The notes under the pieces are model-generated. The model made no database searches. It worked only from the letters and a program-made list of their open reading frames with translations, and was not told where the DNA came from. This document shows, in pieces, positions 35,801-48,066 of a stretch of DNA of 64,000 nt (position 1 is the stretch's first letter; every line of letters starts with the position of its first letter). The stretch comes from Apostichopus japonicus. Its lineage: Eukaryota > Echinodermata > Holothuroidea > Aspidochirotida > Stichopodidae. Both the position numbers and the translations under genes were made by a program. The DNA lies in contig NC_092572.1 in assembly GCF_037975245.1 (NCBI RefSeq), positions 11,231,769-11,295,768 of the forward strand. Reading direction: 5' to 3'.

Positions 35801-38800
35801 CAAATTTAATTATTGTTGAAATTGGCAACTCTTTTCTGTTAAAATGTGATATGCGGGCTCGCGTATTTTTTTTCCTAGGAGGGTTAGGGGCAATTATCAT
35901 ATATAGGCGTATCCAAACCCTCGCGCATGCGTGTTACTCATACACACGCGTTACTCATTGATCGCTGTAATACACGTGTGGGCACTGTGTACGCTGTACA
36001 AAGCAGTAGATCTCCGCTGTACAGTTTTACACGTAATTCAGTTTGCTTTTTGGCCAAGGATTATCAAGTGAGAATTGAATAATATAAGTGATGGGACGCA
36101 GGCTAAAGAAATACAAATTAAAGCGCGATCAAATCGTCACTTCAATTAGGCCCTATTAATTTTCTGGAGGTGTTGTGGCTAATGTAGGTGACTTAATAGT
36201 TTGCGGCTGGTGATTTAATATCTGATAGTAATATCTGATAGAACTAATAGTTCATAAAAGCAGGCTTAATTTTGTATGTAGGCCTACTATATTAGTATCG
36301 TGTATAGAATTTTAAAGTTTACCGTAACATTAAAGTTTACCGTGAAGCTAGAAATGCATGTAATGTAGGCTAGCAGATTAACATTAACCAAACCATTAAA
36401 TTAATGTCCGTCGCGCACATTGATGACAACATATCAAATCCGTACATTGTGTCTAAAATCTGGGTGCCAGTCGAACAGGTCTCCATCGCTGCATGAACGC
36501 ATATGCAAAACTTGAATCGCGTCGCACACACTGTATGTACTACTACTAGCCATAAAACTTTTTACGAGTAACACGCATGCGCGAGGTTCTTTATACGCCT
36601 ATATATGATAATTGCCGCTAACCCTCATAGGAAAAAAATATGCATGCGGCTCGCTTACGGCACGAAAAGTCGAAATTCACGCCAAAATGGCGAATGCCAT
36701 GGGTGACATTTTAATCGATTGTTAAGGTTGAAATTGTTTTTTCAAGCATTCGTGTTTTTTACTGTCGAAATGAGCGTACGGCAAATCGGTGTACTCAAAT
36801 CAGAAAAGGCTAGGGTTTATTTCTCCTTTGATAAACCAGAATACACTCTGCAACAGAAACAACATCTTAAATAAGATCAATTGAGAGGTTGCTGTTATTG
36901 ACAGTGTAAAATGGAGCTTCGCTTATCAATATCTGTCGTGTTTTACCTCTGTCTGTTAAAATGCCTTCGGCCTCGACCACATTCATATGCTTGGGAAGTT
37001 CCATCAGTTTTTGCAAGAAAACGTCCCATTGAAATTCAGTTTTCATATCTTTGTCCTCTGTTGAGAGATATATTTAGAAATGTTTTAATTGTAGCTTCTT
37101 TTTTTCAACGGTATAATGGCGGAACACACGGCGGAACACAAGCCTTACACGGGTTTAAATTTACAGGCGTCAATCATATATAGATATATTAGGTATACTT
37201 CAGTTTCCCGTCTTTGACCTGTGACGGCCCATTGTTGTTTTTTTACGAGAGGTGGTTTGTGAGCTTGAATTACTCTGAATTGCCTGTCAATTCGTAGTTA
37301 CCATTATTGCGATTACCTTGAAATGTTACTTTTGGTGACAATAGTTTCATTTCGCTTTATTGAAGAATTGGACTATTGATTTTCAGACAAATATTGTTTC
37401 TTTTTAAAAAAAATTCAAACTGTATTATGTCAAATAAATCATTTTCAATGCATATTTGAAGCTGTCAGCTTGCATTTCTCCCCGTTCAGAATAGATACGT
37501 AAACGCACTTTTTCTTTCCTTTTGATTCTTCTATTGTCCCTAGCCACCTTGTCAAAAATAGCCCTTTCTTTAGTTGAGCAACGAAACAAACTTCTCTCTT
37601 TGTGAAAATACGCGTCATTTGTAGACTGTCCTTTGGCCTGGAATAGTAAACTGAAAATTGCATGGAGAAGACAATAGAAACAAAGTGACGAGAATTTTTT
37701 TTTTTCATAAGTGTTGGTTACTATCTCTCTCTCTTCACCTTCCTCTCTCACAGATCTCTAGTTGCTGCATTGAGAGTCATATTGTCCACTGAAAGTAAAA
37801 CAGCATAATTTCTACGTATGTGGACGAGGCGGTTTAACTCAATAAAATGTCCGAACAGGCCTTTTCTGTCAGTTTTGTGCAGTGATATATTTGTTGTTAC
37901 CACTTGAATTAATATATCGTTAACAGATCATACCTTGTATTGTCTCTGCAGCCTCCTGTGGTATAGCTGGTAAAACCATGCTATCAAAATAACAAAATAT
38001 ATATATGAAAAACACTTTTTACATGAAACGTGTTCTATATTTGAATGGAATAGAAACATAATAAATTATGGTTTTACTTATAGTATGTAGAATCCATTGA
38101 TTTATGATGCGTTAAAAGCAATTACCCAAAATACATTTAGCTTACCTTTGAACTTTTTCGTGTTTTCGTTGTTGCTGCCCATGCTGATGTCGTACTCCTT
38201 CTTCCGAATCTTATAAAATGTAAATATTGAAACTATTATATCACTGTACAAATATCATGCGCTTATTCCTTTTTAGATTACATGACATTCACACTTAACA
38301 TTTTGAATGTCTGCAATGCTGTTTTCATAGAATACTGGTAACGGTACCTTGACTTATGTTTGGCAACGGTAAATGGTGCTAAAGGTAGAAATAGTCGCTG
38401 TAAGGAATGTTTAATACGTAACGTTTAAAACTGGAAACAGATGGCGACAGAGCTGATGATAATGGGTATGGTTGTCTCTTATGTTTGTCACTTGATGTTT
38501 AATCATCTCAGCGAGGAGATGTGTTCAGTCAGTAAGTTGCCAAGTTCTTCTAACAAAGTTATAGAACAACAAATGCTATGCAGCTATGAAGACATCAAGT
38601 GGTAACATCATTTTTCCCGTAAAGTACAAAACACACTTCTCAGATAAGGTCATGTGTAGTATCTGTTCCCTTTCGAGGGGAATGGTGATGCACAACCGAC
38701 GATGATCACATAGTCACAGTCCCGATGTAAGGGAACTGGGGTTGGAAGCGGATCAGTCGTTTGGTAGTTTGGTTTTGTGCCCAGGTTCTTTCCTGGCGAC

Positions 38801-41800
38801 TTTTCCTTTCCAAAACAAACTTTATAGTTTAAAAAAAGATAATTATGTTGGTTAAACCAGCCAACCAGATAGCCATGGAATGGTATTTTACTTATTAAAA
38901 ACTTTCTTTTATTTTGATGTTTTCATTATGATGATGTTACCTTTCAATGAATGGGAATCCTGGTCTTTTTGTATGTCATCTTTTGTTCCACTCTTATTAA
39001 TTGTACCGACTTCTCCACGTAGTACTTGCCTGGAAAAAGAAATAGTTATGCATACTAGACGAATTACACTAATATTTCCTCTATTTATTTGATACGTTAA
39101 TATTTGGATATATATTTAATTACCTATTATTTACATACACAAACAGTGACAAATGTCATTAATGATACACAAAGTGTTATATTAAATAAGGTTATTGCGA
39201 CTTTATCGTCACAAATTATTGCCAACAGGTGGGCAAACGTAATAATTATATTACAATGTTCGATGACAAAAGGCATTTTGCTGTTAATAATGTGTGTCAA
39301 CTGTTTATTATTGATCAAGTATATTATGAATATAGAAACACACAATTATCTGGTAATTGCAGATTTGTAGACAAGATTTGAAGTTGATTTTTAAACATTT
39401 TGGCATTCCGAATCTTCTGGTAACATTCGAGCATAACACTTTCACGACAGGGGACGAAACGGCAAAATCGTAACCAAGTAGGCTAAACATTGAATTGGCG
39501 GGAGGTTGCTAATATAACGGTTTTTGTTTAAGTATCTGTAAATACGGTTGTATGTCACTGCACTTGTCACAGTAATACGTATTGAAAGTTACACATTAAC
39601 ATGTGAAGAGTTAAATTGTGACAATGAGTAACTTGATATAGTTTTATCCGTTTACTGCAACATTCAACATACCGTGATCTCAAATTTAACGGTGTCGCTG
39701 CGAGAGAAAAACACAATATATAAACAATGTTAGATCTGGCGAAACTTCATTCTCGTTTCTGAGCCCCAGATCCAATTTTCTTCTAAACTCATTAGCATAA
39801 ATAGATATTACGCATTAATGTCATTATTAGAAGAGATTTACAAGTTGACTTAAATAAGAACTGTTAAGTATATTTTGTATAGATTTCTAGGGCAGGTGCA
39901 TTTTTATATGCTTTGACGAACATGTAAAATTATTCGGTATTTTTGTAGCTTTAATAAATGTTCATTGTTAATTAATTTAAGGCCGCAAATTGTAAGTATA
40001 TAACGCACATTATTCGGATATGGGCTGGCAATTAGGCTCAATTTTGAGAAGAAAACATCTCAGTTTGTCTGACAAGTGGCAACAAAGTTTGGTAAAAGAT
40101 ACGTGCTTTACCATGGTTCCTAAATATGTAGATTACGACAGCAACGACTACAATGCATACGATTGTAATGATAGTAAACAGAAAGGGCATTGCGTTCACT
40201 GTAGTTGAGGCACTCTCATTTTCTGGAAAAAGAAAGAATAAAACATGTCTCATATATGTTATTCCTTCTTGTTGGCAATTTTTTTAAATTATTTTCTGCT
40301 AAGTCTCTTATTCAATAATGTCTATTGTTGAAAAATAGGCATGATTCAACGTGAACGAAAGGAATTAAAAAAAAAAGTTAATATTGTTTGCAGAAAGCTG
40401 CAGAGTGGTTCTAAGTAATAAAATGGGTTATTTATTTAGTATATTTTCTCCTAGCTGTTCGAGTGGAAATACTCTTTATTTTAACGGTACCTCTAAAACA
40501 CTACCTTTTACAACAACATATGTTTATATATCTAGTAGTATGTTCATTTAGAGGTAAATATTACTTTTAATTTAGTGTTTACTTCTGACAGAACAATTAT
40601 TTCAGGAAAGGCTTACCATCCGTTACGATATCGGCTGTGACAACTTTACTTTGTAAACTTGTGTTTCCTTCACAGACGCATGAAATTCGGCCTTTTGGAC
40701 CATCAAGGCTAATTTGTATATCACTTCTTTTGTCCAATAGACCAGTGTTACGTTCATTGGACTTTGATTTGAAGTGGTTCTCCGCTATAAATGTAAGTGA
40801 GCCATCCACCAGCCAATATAACTTGACAGCAGGCCTCGCACCGATTGCATGGCATGACAATGTGTATGTTCGACTTCTCTGCATCTCGATAACCGTCCAA
40901 ATCGGTCTGCTCTTAATAGTCATTGTAACGTTAGGTACCACTTGTCAATTAAAATAGAAATGACAAAGGGTGATGTGAGATGTTTCATACTTCATCATAT
41001 TCAAAATACAGTAAAAATTATATATGATACGCTGTTGTCTTGCAAACTAAACTAAACACATTCAACATACTCCTAAATAACTTACCTACCGTCAGTATTT
41101 CTGCACGAGATACTGTTAGGACACTGAAGTCTCCGAACACATTGCATTCTATAAGAGTAAGCACAGCGGTTGCGTGCAAGTTGATTATGACCTGAGAACC
41201 ATTGGATGTGACTTCATTGCTTACTATATTAGTGCCATCACGACTCTTCTCCCACAAAGTAAACATTGATCTAGTTTCAAGTGATGTTTTTGTAATTCCA
41301 AGTCCTTCAGCGGTACACGTTATGACGTGATGAGAATCGTGTAAAGCGTAGACTGAGCCTTCTATAATGTTACCATTTTGGAAAGTGAGACTAACATTTG
41401 GATGTCCTACGTAGTTAGTGAGAAAAGTAGAAAAAGAGAAAAGACGTAAAATATTGATAAAGCTTAATGGTTGAAGCTAGAACGGTCCGAGACTTTTTAA
41501 CATATTATACATTGAATCTCTCTCACAAATCTTGTCTACTGGTAACACATAGGGGTGCCAATTTCTTCACCATGTACATGCAAACAATTGAAGTCAGGTC
41601 TTATTAAACTACGTCCCCAAATCTTGTGTAATCTAAAAACATGTTCAAAAGTTACATTACATCAAATATCTCACAAAACATATATACACTTGTAACACAT
41701 GGGGTCATGTGCTGTATAACTGCGTCTACAACTTAAGTAAGCTGAAAACATGTTTAAATGTAACATTTCAGAAAATGGAACTTCATACCACCGTTAATTT

Positions 41801-43452
41801 TGAGAAAAAAAACTAGGGTGATATTTTGCTTTAAGAGACATACCAAAGTTGCCAAATGAACTTATTTTTAAGAGTAGCTAAAAGTAACCCTAATCAGAAA
41901 TATCAGTAATCACAAGGCATAGTTCTTTTCAAACAAAGTTTACTACTAAATAAATAACAATATAATTACCATCATCTACAAAACACATAATGATTCTGAT
42001 ATCTTAAGGTACAAGTAAGTTTAAATTTCAAATATAGCTATTCATGAAATAAGGCATTACTAATACGAGAATAATAACATTTTATACTTACCATTACTCT
42101 TCAGTTCAATTGATAGACTTACAAACTGCCCATTTTTGAAACTCTCTTGTGTCATACACTCGACGATCGTAGACTGGTCTTTTACCGTAAGAAGAAGATT
42201 GCTTTCAGAGTTGAAGGTACCATTTTCTCTTAGGTAGCTAAAATTATTAGTGTTTGCAACAGACTGCACGCCGTTGATACTCCAGACAAGATTACTCATT
42301 GGTTTTGATCCTTTCGCAGAACATGCCAACATGTACACGTGTCCAAATTCAACGGATGTAACGTCACCTGCGATGGTTCCATCTAGGCTTATTTCCAAAT
42401 TTGGAGTTACTTGAGGTGAAAAGTAATATATAAAAATGCATAAAAGTGAACTACCCAAGACAATCATCCTCATCCACACTGTTTGAATCTTCTTCACGAT
42501 TTTTCACAGCGTTAACATTGTATCAATCAAACTTCAAACTTATGTATATATTATAATATTATAATAAGAATTGTAGTAATTATTGTCTCTGAAAAGTTTA
42601 AGCGTCAAATAGTATGACTACTTTACACTTAATAATTACATTGATCTTGTTATCAGTTCATAGGACGATATTTTATTGAATATGAATCTGACCAACACAA
42701 GTTGAAGCACCTATTTCATATGTATAAACAGGCACCAGCTTTTATTAATGTTGCAAAAGGTTGTTTCAAAAGTTGGATTTATTCGTATTGTATCGTTCGA
42801 CGTACCTCAATATGCGGGATTGTAGGGAGGACCTCTTCAAATTTTCAAGCAGAACTAACTTTGTCATAATATAAAGATCAATTCCTACAATCTACTTCTT
42901 AACTAAAATTATGCCAAAAAAAAAACATTACAAGGGTAACAGTAAAGCGAAATGAAGTATGGATATACATTTATCATGACATATGAAGCACTTACCGTGA
43001 ACTTTGAGGAAGTAGGTGCTAACAACGGATCCACCGACTTTGCAAGTATAGTTACCTTCATCCTTTAATCCTACTCCATTAAATATAAGTGCGTAATTAG
43101 AAGAATTTAGACGCACTTTGTCGTCCAGCTTTGCGACAGGATCACCCGCAGCGAACAAATACATTTCTTCATTTTTTATCCACATAGAACTTTGGGTAAA
43201 TGATGTGTTACATGGTAGTTGCAAATAATCCATTCGAAAACTCGTTACCGATTGTCCGTTACAAAGATTTCCTTCATTTGCTAGGAAAACTGCAAAGCCG
43301 AAAGTTAAAAGGGTTAAATATGTAGTAAGTATGTGACACTGGGAAACTCTTGTTCTCTTTATAACTCGTTTACCGCTAATAAAGGTATGACAAACGTTAC
43401 CTGTCTGGAACAAGGTGATTACGAACGATACGTGAGACATCTTGCCCTTCAT
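32058..43452 (-). CDS. Gene C: four-Ig transmembrane receptor with RTK-like pseudokinase
   Basis: Exons: signal 43401-43452; Ig1-4 42996-43289, 42092-42409, 41086-41406, 40617-40940; TM 40112-40222; juxtamembrane 39673-39697, 38941-39029, 38146-38209, 37934-37980, 37752-37788; K1 37483-37637, K2 36947-37057, K3 34690-34856, K4 34134-34253, K5 33512-33617, K6 33115-33175, K7 32633-32732, K8 32058-32168. Every junction keeps phase, giving about 870 residues. Domain plan as in gene B but with four Ig domains. Catalytic motifs are lost in the same places (VYVS, HPG, DFC) and the tail carries YIIM. The one defect is the donor after K1, which reads GG where A and B have GT. Normal splicing there needs checking. 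A foldback-like element sits in the K2-K3 intron. Confidence 0.82.
32213..32450. repeat. Long (AT)n microsatellite with degenerate tail
   Basis: (AT)n over about 32215-32296, then GATA units and a decayed TATATAGT array to about 32450, between K7 and K8 of gene C. A further (TA)n lies at about 32833-32861. Confidence 0.9.
33115..37637 (-). CDS. Gene C pseudokinase exons K1-K6
   Basis: K1 37483-37637: LKKGLFLTRWLGTI and CVYVSIL, with the beta-3 Lys as Ser. K2 36947-37057: WDVFLQKLMELP, no alpha-C Glu. K3 34690-34856: LLQEYIPVGSLHENL and GMEFIVTYG, four residues longer than B. K4 34134-34253: FLHPGISTRRILFTE and LYDFCLKED. K5 33512-33617: EARNEYTWASDSWSV. K6 33115-33175: ending LIQCPSYV. The K1 boundary at 37483 is set by alignment with A and B, because the bases after it are GG rather than GT. 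Confidence 0.8.
35851..36655. mobile_element. Foldback-like element with about 90-bp inverted arms
   Basis: The segment 35851-35940 recurs inverted at about 36566-36655. Shared blocks include CAATTATCATATATAGGCGT and TCGCGCATGCGTGTTACTC, with the GAGGGTTAG and poly-T pieces in the same order. About 620 bp without coding content separate the arms. It is most simply a non-autonomous foldback/MITE-type DNA transposon or two inverted repeat copies, lying in the C K2-K3 intron. I could not see a target-site duplication. Confidence 0.65.
37752..39697 (-). CDS. Gene C juxtamembrane exons (five)
   Basis: Exons 39673-39697 (25 nt), 38941-39029 (89 nt), 38146-38209 (64 nt), 37934-37980 (47 nt) and 37752-37788 (37 nt), with phases 1-2, 2-1, 1-2, 2-1 and 1-2 fitting end to end. 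They encode a polar linker (for example GEVGTINKSGTKDD; EEGVRHQHGQQQRKHEK; MVLPAIPQEAAE). The 47-nt exon has counterparts of equal length in A and B. The other exons are of my own splice-site calling, supported by phase. Confidence 0.65.
40112..40222 (-). CDS. Gene C transmembrane exon
   Basis: A 111-nt phase 1-1 exon encoding a stalk (ENESASTTVNA), a strongly hydrophobic helix (FLFTIITIVCIVVVAVVIYI) and FRNHG. It matches gene B in length and plan. Confidence 0.85.
40617..40940 (-). CDS. Gene C Ig domain 4 (membrane proximal)
   Basis: A 108-codon exon: VVPNVTMTIKSR, TLSCHAIGARPAVKLYWLV and F-strand RISCVCEGN, ending IVTDG at a GTAAGC donor. Its opening resembles B Ig6. Confidence 0.83.
41086..41406 (-). 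CDS. Gene C Ig domain 3
   Basis: A 107-codon exon: GHPNVSLTFQNG, VITCTAEGLG, FTLWEKSRDG and F-strand LIECNVFGD, ending EILTVG. Of two overlapping GT donors, GTAAGT at 41085 keeps phase 1. Its start resembles B Ig2. Confidence 0.78.
42092..42409 (-). CDS. Gene C Ig domain 2
   Basis: A 106-codon phase 1-1 exon: VTPNLEISLDGTIAG, MLACSAKGS, NLVWSINGV and F-strand STIVECMTQ, ending KSNG at a GTAAGT donor. Confidence 0.82.
42996..43452 (-). CDS. Gene C signal exon and Ig domain 1
   Basis: The signal exon (43401-43452, 17 codons plus one base) begins MKGKMSHVSFVITLFQT and joins across a small intron to 42996-43289, which starts VFLANEGNLC, so the signal peptide is split by the intron. Ig1 has LQLPCNTS, a Trp in SMWIKNEE and F-strand DEGNYTC. 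A second Met at codon 5 is an equally likely start. Confidence 0.8.
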
Positions 43453-46269
43453 ATTTCTTATACTTGGTAATTTCTTTGTCCTCGTCTTTCATTGCCTTGA
43501 TGATGAATGGAGTAGCTGTATTTTATCTATAACTATCGTATCTAATACGATGTATAACTGAACATTGTTCGGAAGTAATTGTATGAAACCATCCTTTGTA
43601 TGCATAAAGGTGAGAAAAAGTATGCAGTTCAACAACTTGTAGGTCTATTGTTCACTGGACTATACTTTTGCTTTCATTTGTATAAAAGATTAGTTCAATT
43701 TTAGATTTGCACGCGTAATACAAATTAGGCATTTGTTACAGCGTTAGCTTGGCATGATTTACGTAGTTCTTGAAACACAGTGGACATGCTTAATTAAATT
43801 TTAATTAAATTTTTGGTTTCGTGTTCACAATTAAAATGGAGACACATAAAAGGGGAACTCACGAGACACGGTGTGACTCTAAACCAGAGATGGTGAGGCA
43901 TTCGTGTGGGTAAGTTGAGGTTCCAATATTTTGCCACGAGTGACAACTATGCACAAACTCCCATATGGATAATGTAAATATCAGTCACATGCCCATGAAT
44001 TTAAAGGTAGCCTGGGTGAGGTAGAGTAGAAATTCCGAATTACACCCTGTTGATTTAATTAGGGGTATGAAAGACCTGTAGGTTAATCAGAAATTAGGTG
44101 TGTGGCTATGGGGACGTTGAATGGGGTCTGGGAGGTCTGGGGTCTGAAGTCGAGTTCAGTTTAACATATTCCATTTAAAATAAACCTCAAAGATTTACTC
44201 GTGAATGAGATTTTTAGTTTTCATCTTCCATCTTCTGTGCGGTAATTTAAACCAGAAAAAGTAAGCAACGTGTAAAAGCTTTATTTCAGGCAAATAATAA
44301 TAATAACATTCTCCAGATCTTCTAGCAAAGCTTCCAGCAGGAATAAGAAGGGACAAAAGAGGGGGGAGGAGGAATTGGTCGAGGGAAAAAGTGAAATGTC
44401 GAAAGATAGCAGGGGCATGCGTTAATCTGTAAAGTTACATTGCTTGATTTGCTTGGATTAATTAACCTTATAATACTAATGGTGAGTTTATACACTCCTG
44501 AATATATACAGGCGTTAGTTGTATCGACGCAACGTGGATGCTAATTTATGTGTTCGTCAAATAGCAAAATGGGGAAATTAAAAAAAAGACTGGAGAAAAT
44601 AAACTAACAAGTTTCACATTCTGTTCTTACATCTTTTATAGATCAAAGAAGCAATAACAAACCGATTTGAAAGACATTGATGGAGTCTAGCGTTGTATAA
44701 ATAAAAGTGATTTGGTCACTCCATAAATACACGTATGCAACTGAAGCATAACATAAACTTTCTAAAAACAATTTTACATACTATATCAGCAATAAAATAA
44801 TTAATTAAAGTATGGTTTTTTTATTTGAGTGATGTTTACATGTAAACTATATTAATTATTGGAATTTCCTGATCACATAACTTAACTAGTAAGTTACCCT
44901 TGTACTTGACCATATACACACTCACTCATTATCGTTAAGTTTTGAGTAACCAAAGTACACACATCATATTTTCGTCTTGGTAATTGCAGCATTTAAACAG
45001 AGAAAATATTCTGGTGATAACCTTACCATCTTATAAGCTATTCTTCCGTTTCTTAATTAAGAGCTTTTTACACCAAATAATGTTCATTTGGGAAGCCGTT
45101 TAGAAAAAAAAAATTCTTGTAACATTGCTCTAAGAAGTTGCAAGAAATATGCATTGAAACGTTCAACCATTTATTATGTACCAGCTTAATACTCTACTCC
45201 AATTTTAAATGTGAGAAAATATAATATTTAATCCGGTCGCCTCTATCTTCCTTTCAATAATTCATGCAATATTTCATGATAACTACTGCAGCAAGGGTAT
45301 GCGTTTTTCAATTCATCTTAAAAAAATAATTTATTATGAACTGATTAAATGTCTGTTCATTCTTATGTGAATCATGGAGCTAGTGTTTGTCATAAATATT
45401 GCAAATATTTATGATCATTGTTATTTTGTTTTAGATAACTGAGTTGTAATGCTTCGATGGAACCAACTCATAAGAAATTAAAGCAGTAGATACATTGAAA
45501 TTTGAAAATGAGTAACAGATACCACCATATAGGCGAATAACTCAATGTAGGGATTTAGAACATCAATAGTACTAAATTTCATACCATGACCACCAGACAA
45601 TACAATGCATATTTTAATGGAAGTACATGCTAAATATTAATCTTCACCCTGTTTACGCTTCCATTATATTCTTATTTTTCTTTAGTTTCTACAATTTGTT
45701 TCTTTAAACGATACCTTTTGACAGCATCTAATTCTAACGACATTTAGACATAACATGGCTTTAACGAAGCAAATCAAACGACAGGTGAAATACAAAGCAA
45801 GGCAAACAGTTAAAAGGAGTGTCACATCCGTTATCCTTTGTCTTAAGGTTTCGTATATATGTAAGTAGTTGGATTCCTCAGTTGCTTTTTGTTCATTCTA
45901 TTAGTAAGAAAGAGGTAAGCGTTGTTGAAAGAAATCTTAATATATGAGATATAAATATATATGAGACATAAAAATATATGACACATAGAAATAATTCAGA
46001 AAAACGTTTTTTTTTTGCTTGCTTGCTTGCTTCCGATGTTGTGTAAATATTAATACGGAAACTGGATTCGTTTAAAGAAGATCTCACTGCAAGAATACAT
46101 ACGGGTTCTTTTTATCGTCGTTATTTTTGGAAGTTTTGGCAAACAGCTCATCATGTCTTAAGAAAGATATGCTCCTTTACTAAAGAAGCATGGTTACATC
46201 GTTAGACCTTAAACTAGACAGTTGAGATTAGTGTAAATGACACCTCGGTGATTGGATTAGACGCCACGC
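43453..46269. other. Intergenic region between genes C and D
   Basis: About 2.8 kb with no supported exon. Any extra 3' exons of gene D or a 5' exon of gene C would lie here, and I looked for kinase-like exons without success. Simple repeats only (TTAATTAAATTT near 43790; CTTG units at about 46017-46031). Confidence 0.45.
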
Positions 46270-46463
46270 TTAATGGAAAAGTCTGTCTTTCATCATTGAT
46301 GTTGGTGTACCTTGCAATTCACCGCTATTTGGAATGATCTCTCTATAAATGAATGACATGTTCAGGTTAGGTTGTAATACTTTCAGGTTTCCTTTCCAAT
46401 TAAACATCGTCTTAGAAGAGTGAAATAACTTACTTTTATATCTTTTGCATAATTTCCGAACAC
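46270..46463 (-). CDS. Gene D cytoplasmic tail exon
   Basis: Acceptor AACAG opens VRKLCKRYKSK, a basic stop-transfer, and the frame runs to TAA at 46270-46272. The only tyrosine-based motif is YREI. A strong GTAAGT lies at 46433-46428 inside the exon, so a shorter 30-nt version spliced to unknown downstream exons is also possible. Confidence 0.5.
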
Positions 46464-46580
46464 CTGTTTGAAAAGAATAATTATTGAACATAGTTAACAC
46501 GACTGTTTAACGAGTCAATGAAAAAATCTGAACACGGCAAGAAAACCGAGTAATAAAGTTTAATGATATAAGTGACTTAC

Positions 46581-46694
46581 CTATGGTAACTAGCATTGAC
46601 GTTTCAATTACAACCATTGAACTGAGTGAAATAATTACTGCTGTGACTAAATACGTTCCTTCTCCGTCTCGTGTGCGATCCACGCATTCAGTTT
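46581..46694 (-). CDS. Gene D transmembrane exon
   Basis: A 114-nt phase 1-1 exon: a stalk ETECVDRTRDGEG, then a hydrophobic stretch YLVTAVIISLSSMVVIETSM and LVTIG. It starts with Glu like the B and C TM exons and is followed by basic residues, so I read it as TM. A Glu sits inside the helix. An alternative is the second half of an Ig domain. Confidence 0.55.
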
Positions 46695-47259
46695 CTATAT
46701 TGAGAGATGCATGAAAACCTGCTGTTTAACACTTTTAGCTCAAAATGATCACAAATGTTTTAAATAATGTTTGTGAAGTCAAATATTAAATGTATACTTA
46801 ACACTTTTGTCGCAACCAATGATTGGATGTCGTCTGGAAAGAATCGCATAACACTCGATTAGAACGACTTGTCTTATTTAATCCGTCTGTCTGACTATTT
46901 CAAACAAAGCCAAAAGTATACCACAATCTTTATAAAAATATCTCAATTTCTTTATAATCCTTGACATGGTTGTTTAAACAGTTACTCTAAAAATCCGTTG
47001 GTGAGTAGTACGATGTGAATTTAGAATTTCATTTGTTCTCTTTCGTTATAGTAATATCTTGTGTCGTTTTTAAAATTATGAGCATTACGTTGTTTGGCTC
47101 ATATTCAATAATTATATTGATCTCTCCATATTGACATTGATATTGTTGTATTTTGAACAATGGTTTTGTAATTGGAATGATCTATCTTTACTTGGGAGAC
47201 GAAATACGCACAGAACATCATTTCTTGTTACCTGAGTTTATGAAATACAGATATCATAC

Positions 47260-47592
47260 CTAAATTAATTTTTACTTCTTTCGAATACTGAAAAATCTTC
47301 GAGGTAGGCCCAAGTGCTTCACATGTTAAGACAACTTCTTCGTCGCAAAATGTCGTTCCTGTAATCAAATAATCAACTTTTGATGTAATGTCAAATATGT
47401 CGCCACGACTGGAGACAGTTTCCTGGTAGTTTTCTAGCTTTATCGGAAGGTCTTCATTGAAATACCACGTAATATTCATTAAAGGCCTAACTCCGAAGAC
47501 GGAACATTCCAGGGAAGCAGCAGTTCTTGTAACAGTACACTCAACATTACTTTCGCATCCTTTGATTAACACATAAGGAGGAGTTGGTGGAA
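47260..47592 (-). CDS. Gene D Ig domain 4
   Basis: A 111-codon exon. Proline-rich start VPPTPPYVLI, B-strand SLECSVFG, MNITWYFNED, F-strand VVLTCEALG. Two extra cysteines (GCESNVECTV) lie near the start. Confidence 0.78.
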
Positions 47593-48066
47593 CTGAGGAA
47601 GAAAAAATTCCATAATACAAATTGATATACCATAATTAACGAAATGTTTATTACGTCAGGCCTGTTATAGCATAATCTTATCAACACCACTTACAAATCA
47701 CTCCTTTGTAAACCTAAATAAGCAAACCCATGTCTATAGTATAGCATTCGCTAGCGGTACAAGAAGCAGTGTTTGAACTTGGTCAGGATATTAGCCAGTC
47801 TGAAAACAATTTGATTTACATTTCAATCTACTAGTAACGGCTTCTATTACTTTTCACTCGTCATAAACCTTCTCTCTCGGTATGCGTGTTCTTAATTTCT
47901 ACCGTCTAGCCTTTCTATACCCTTCCTCCACATTTGCTGTTCTCCCTTCCCAATCCCCCTCTTTTCAGAACACAATCAGACATTAATGTTAAATTTAAAA
48001 TAATGATAATACAAGCATACCAGCATCAGGATATATTATCCCATTAAACAGACATGTTGAATGGAC

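Noticed and set aside
36911-37183. Plus-strand 90-codon frame
   Set aside because: Antisense of gene C exon K2.
45893-46087. Minus-strand hydrophobic frame as a TM exon of gene D
   Set aside because: Comes from AT-rich, repeat-like sequence (CTTG units, ATAT) and has no acceptor in phase.
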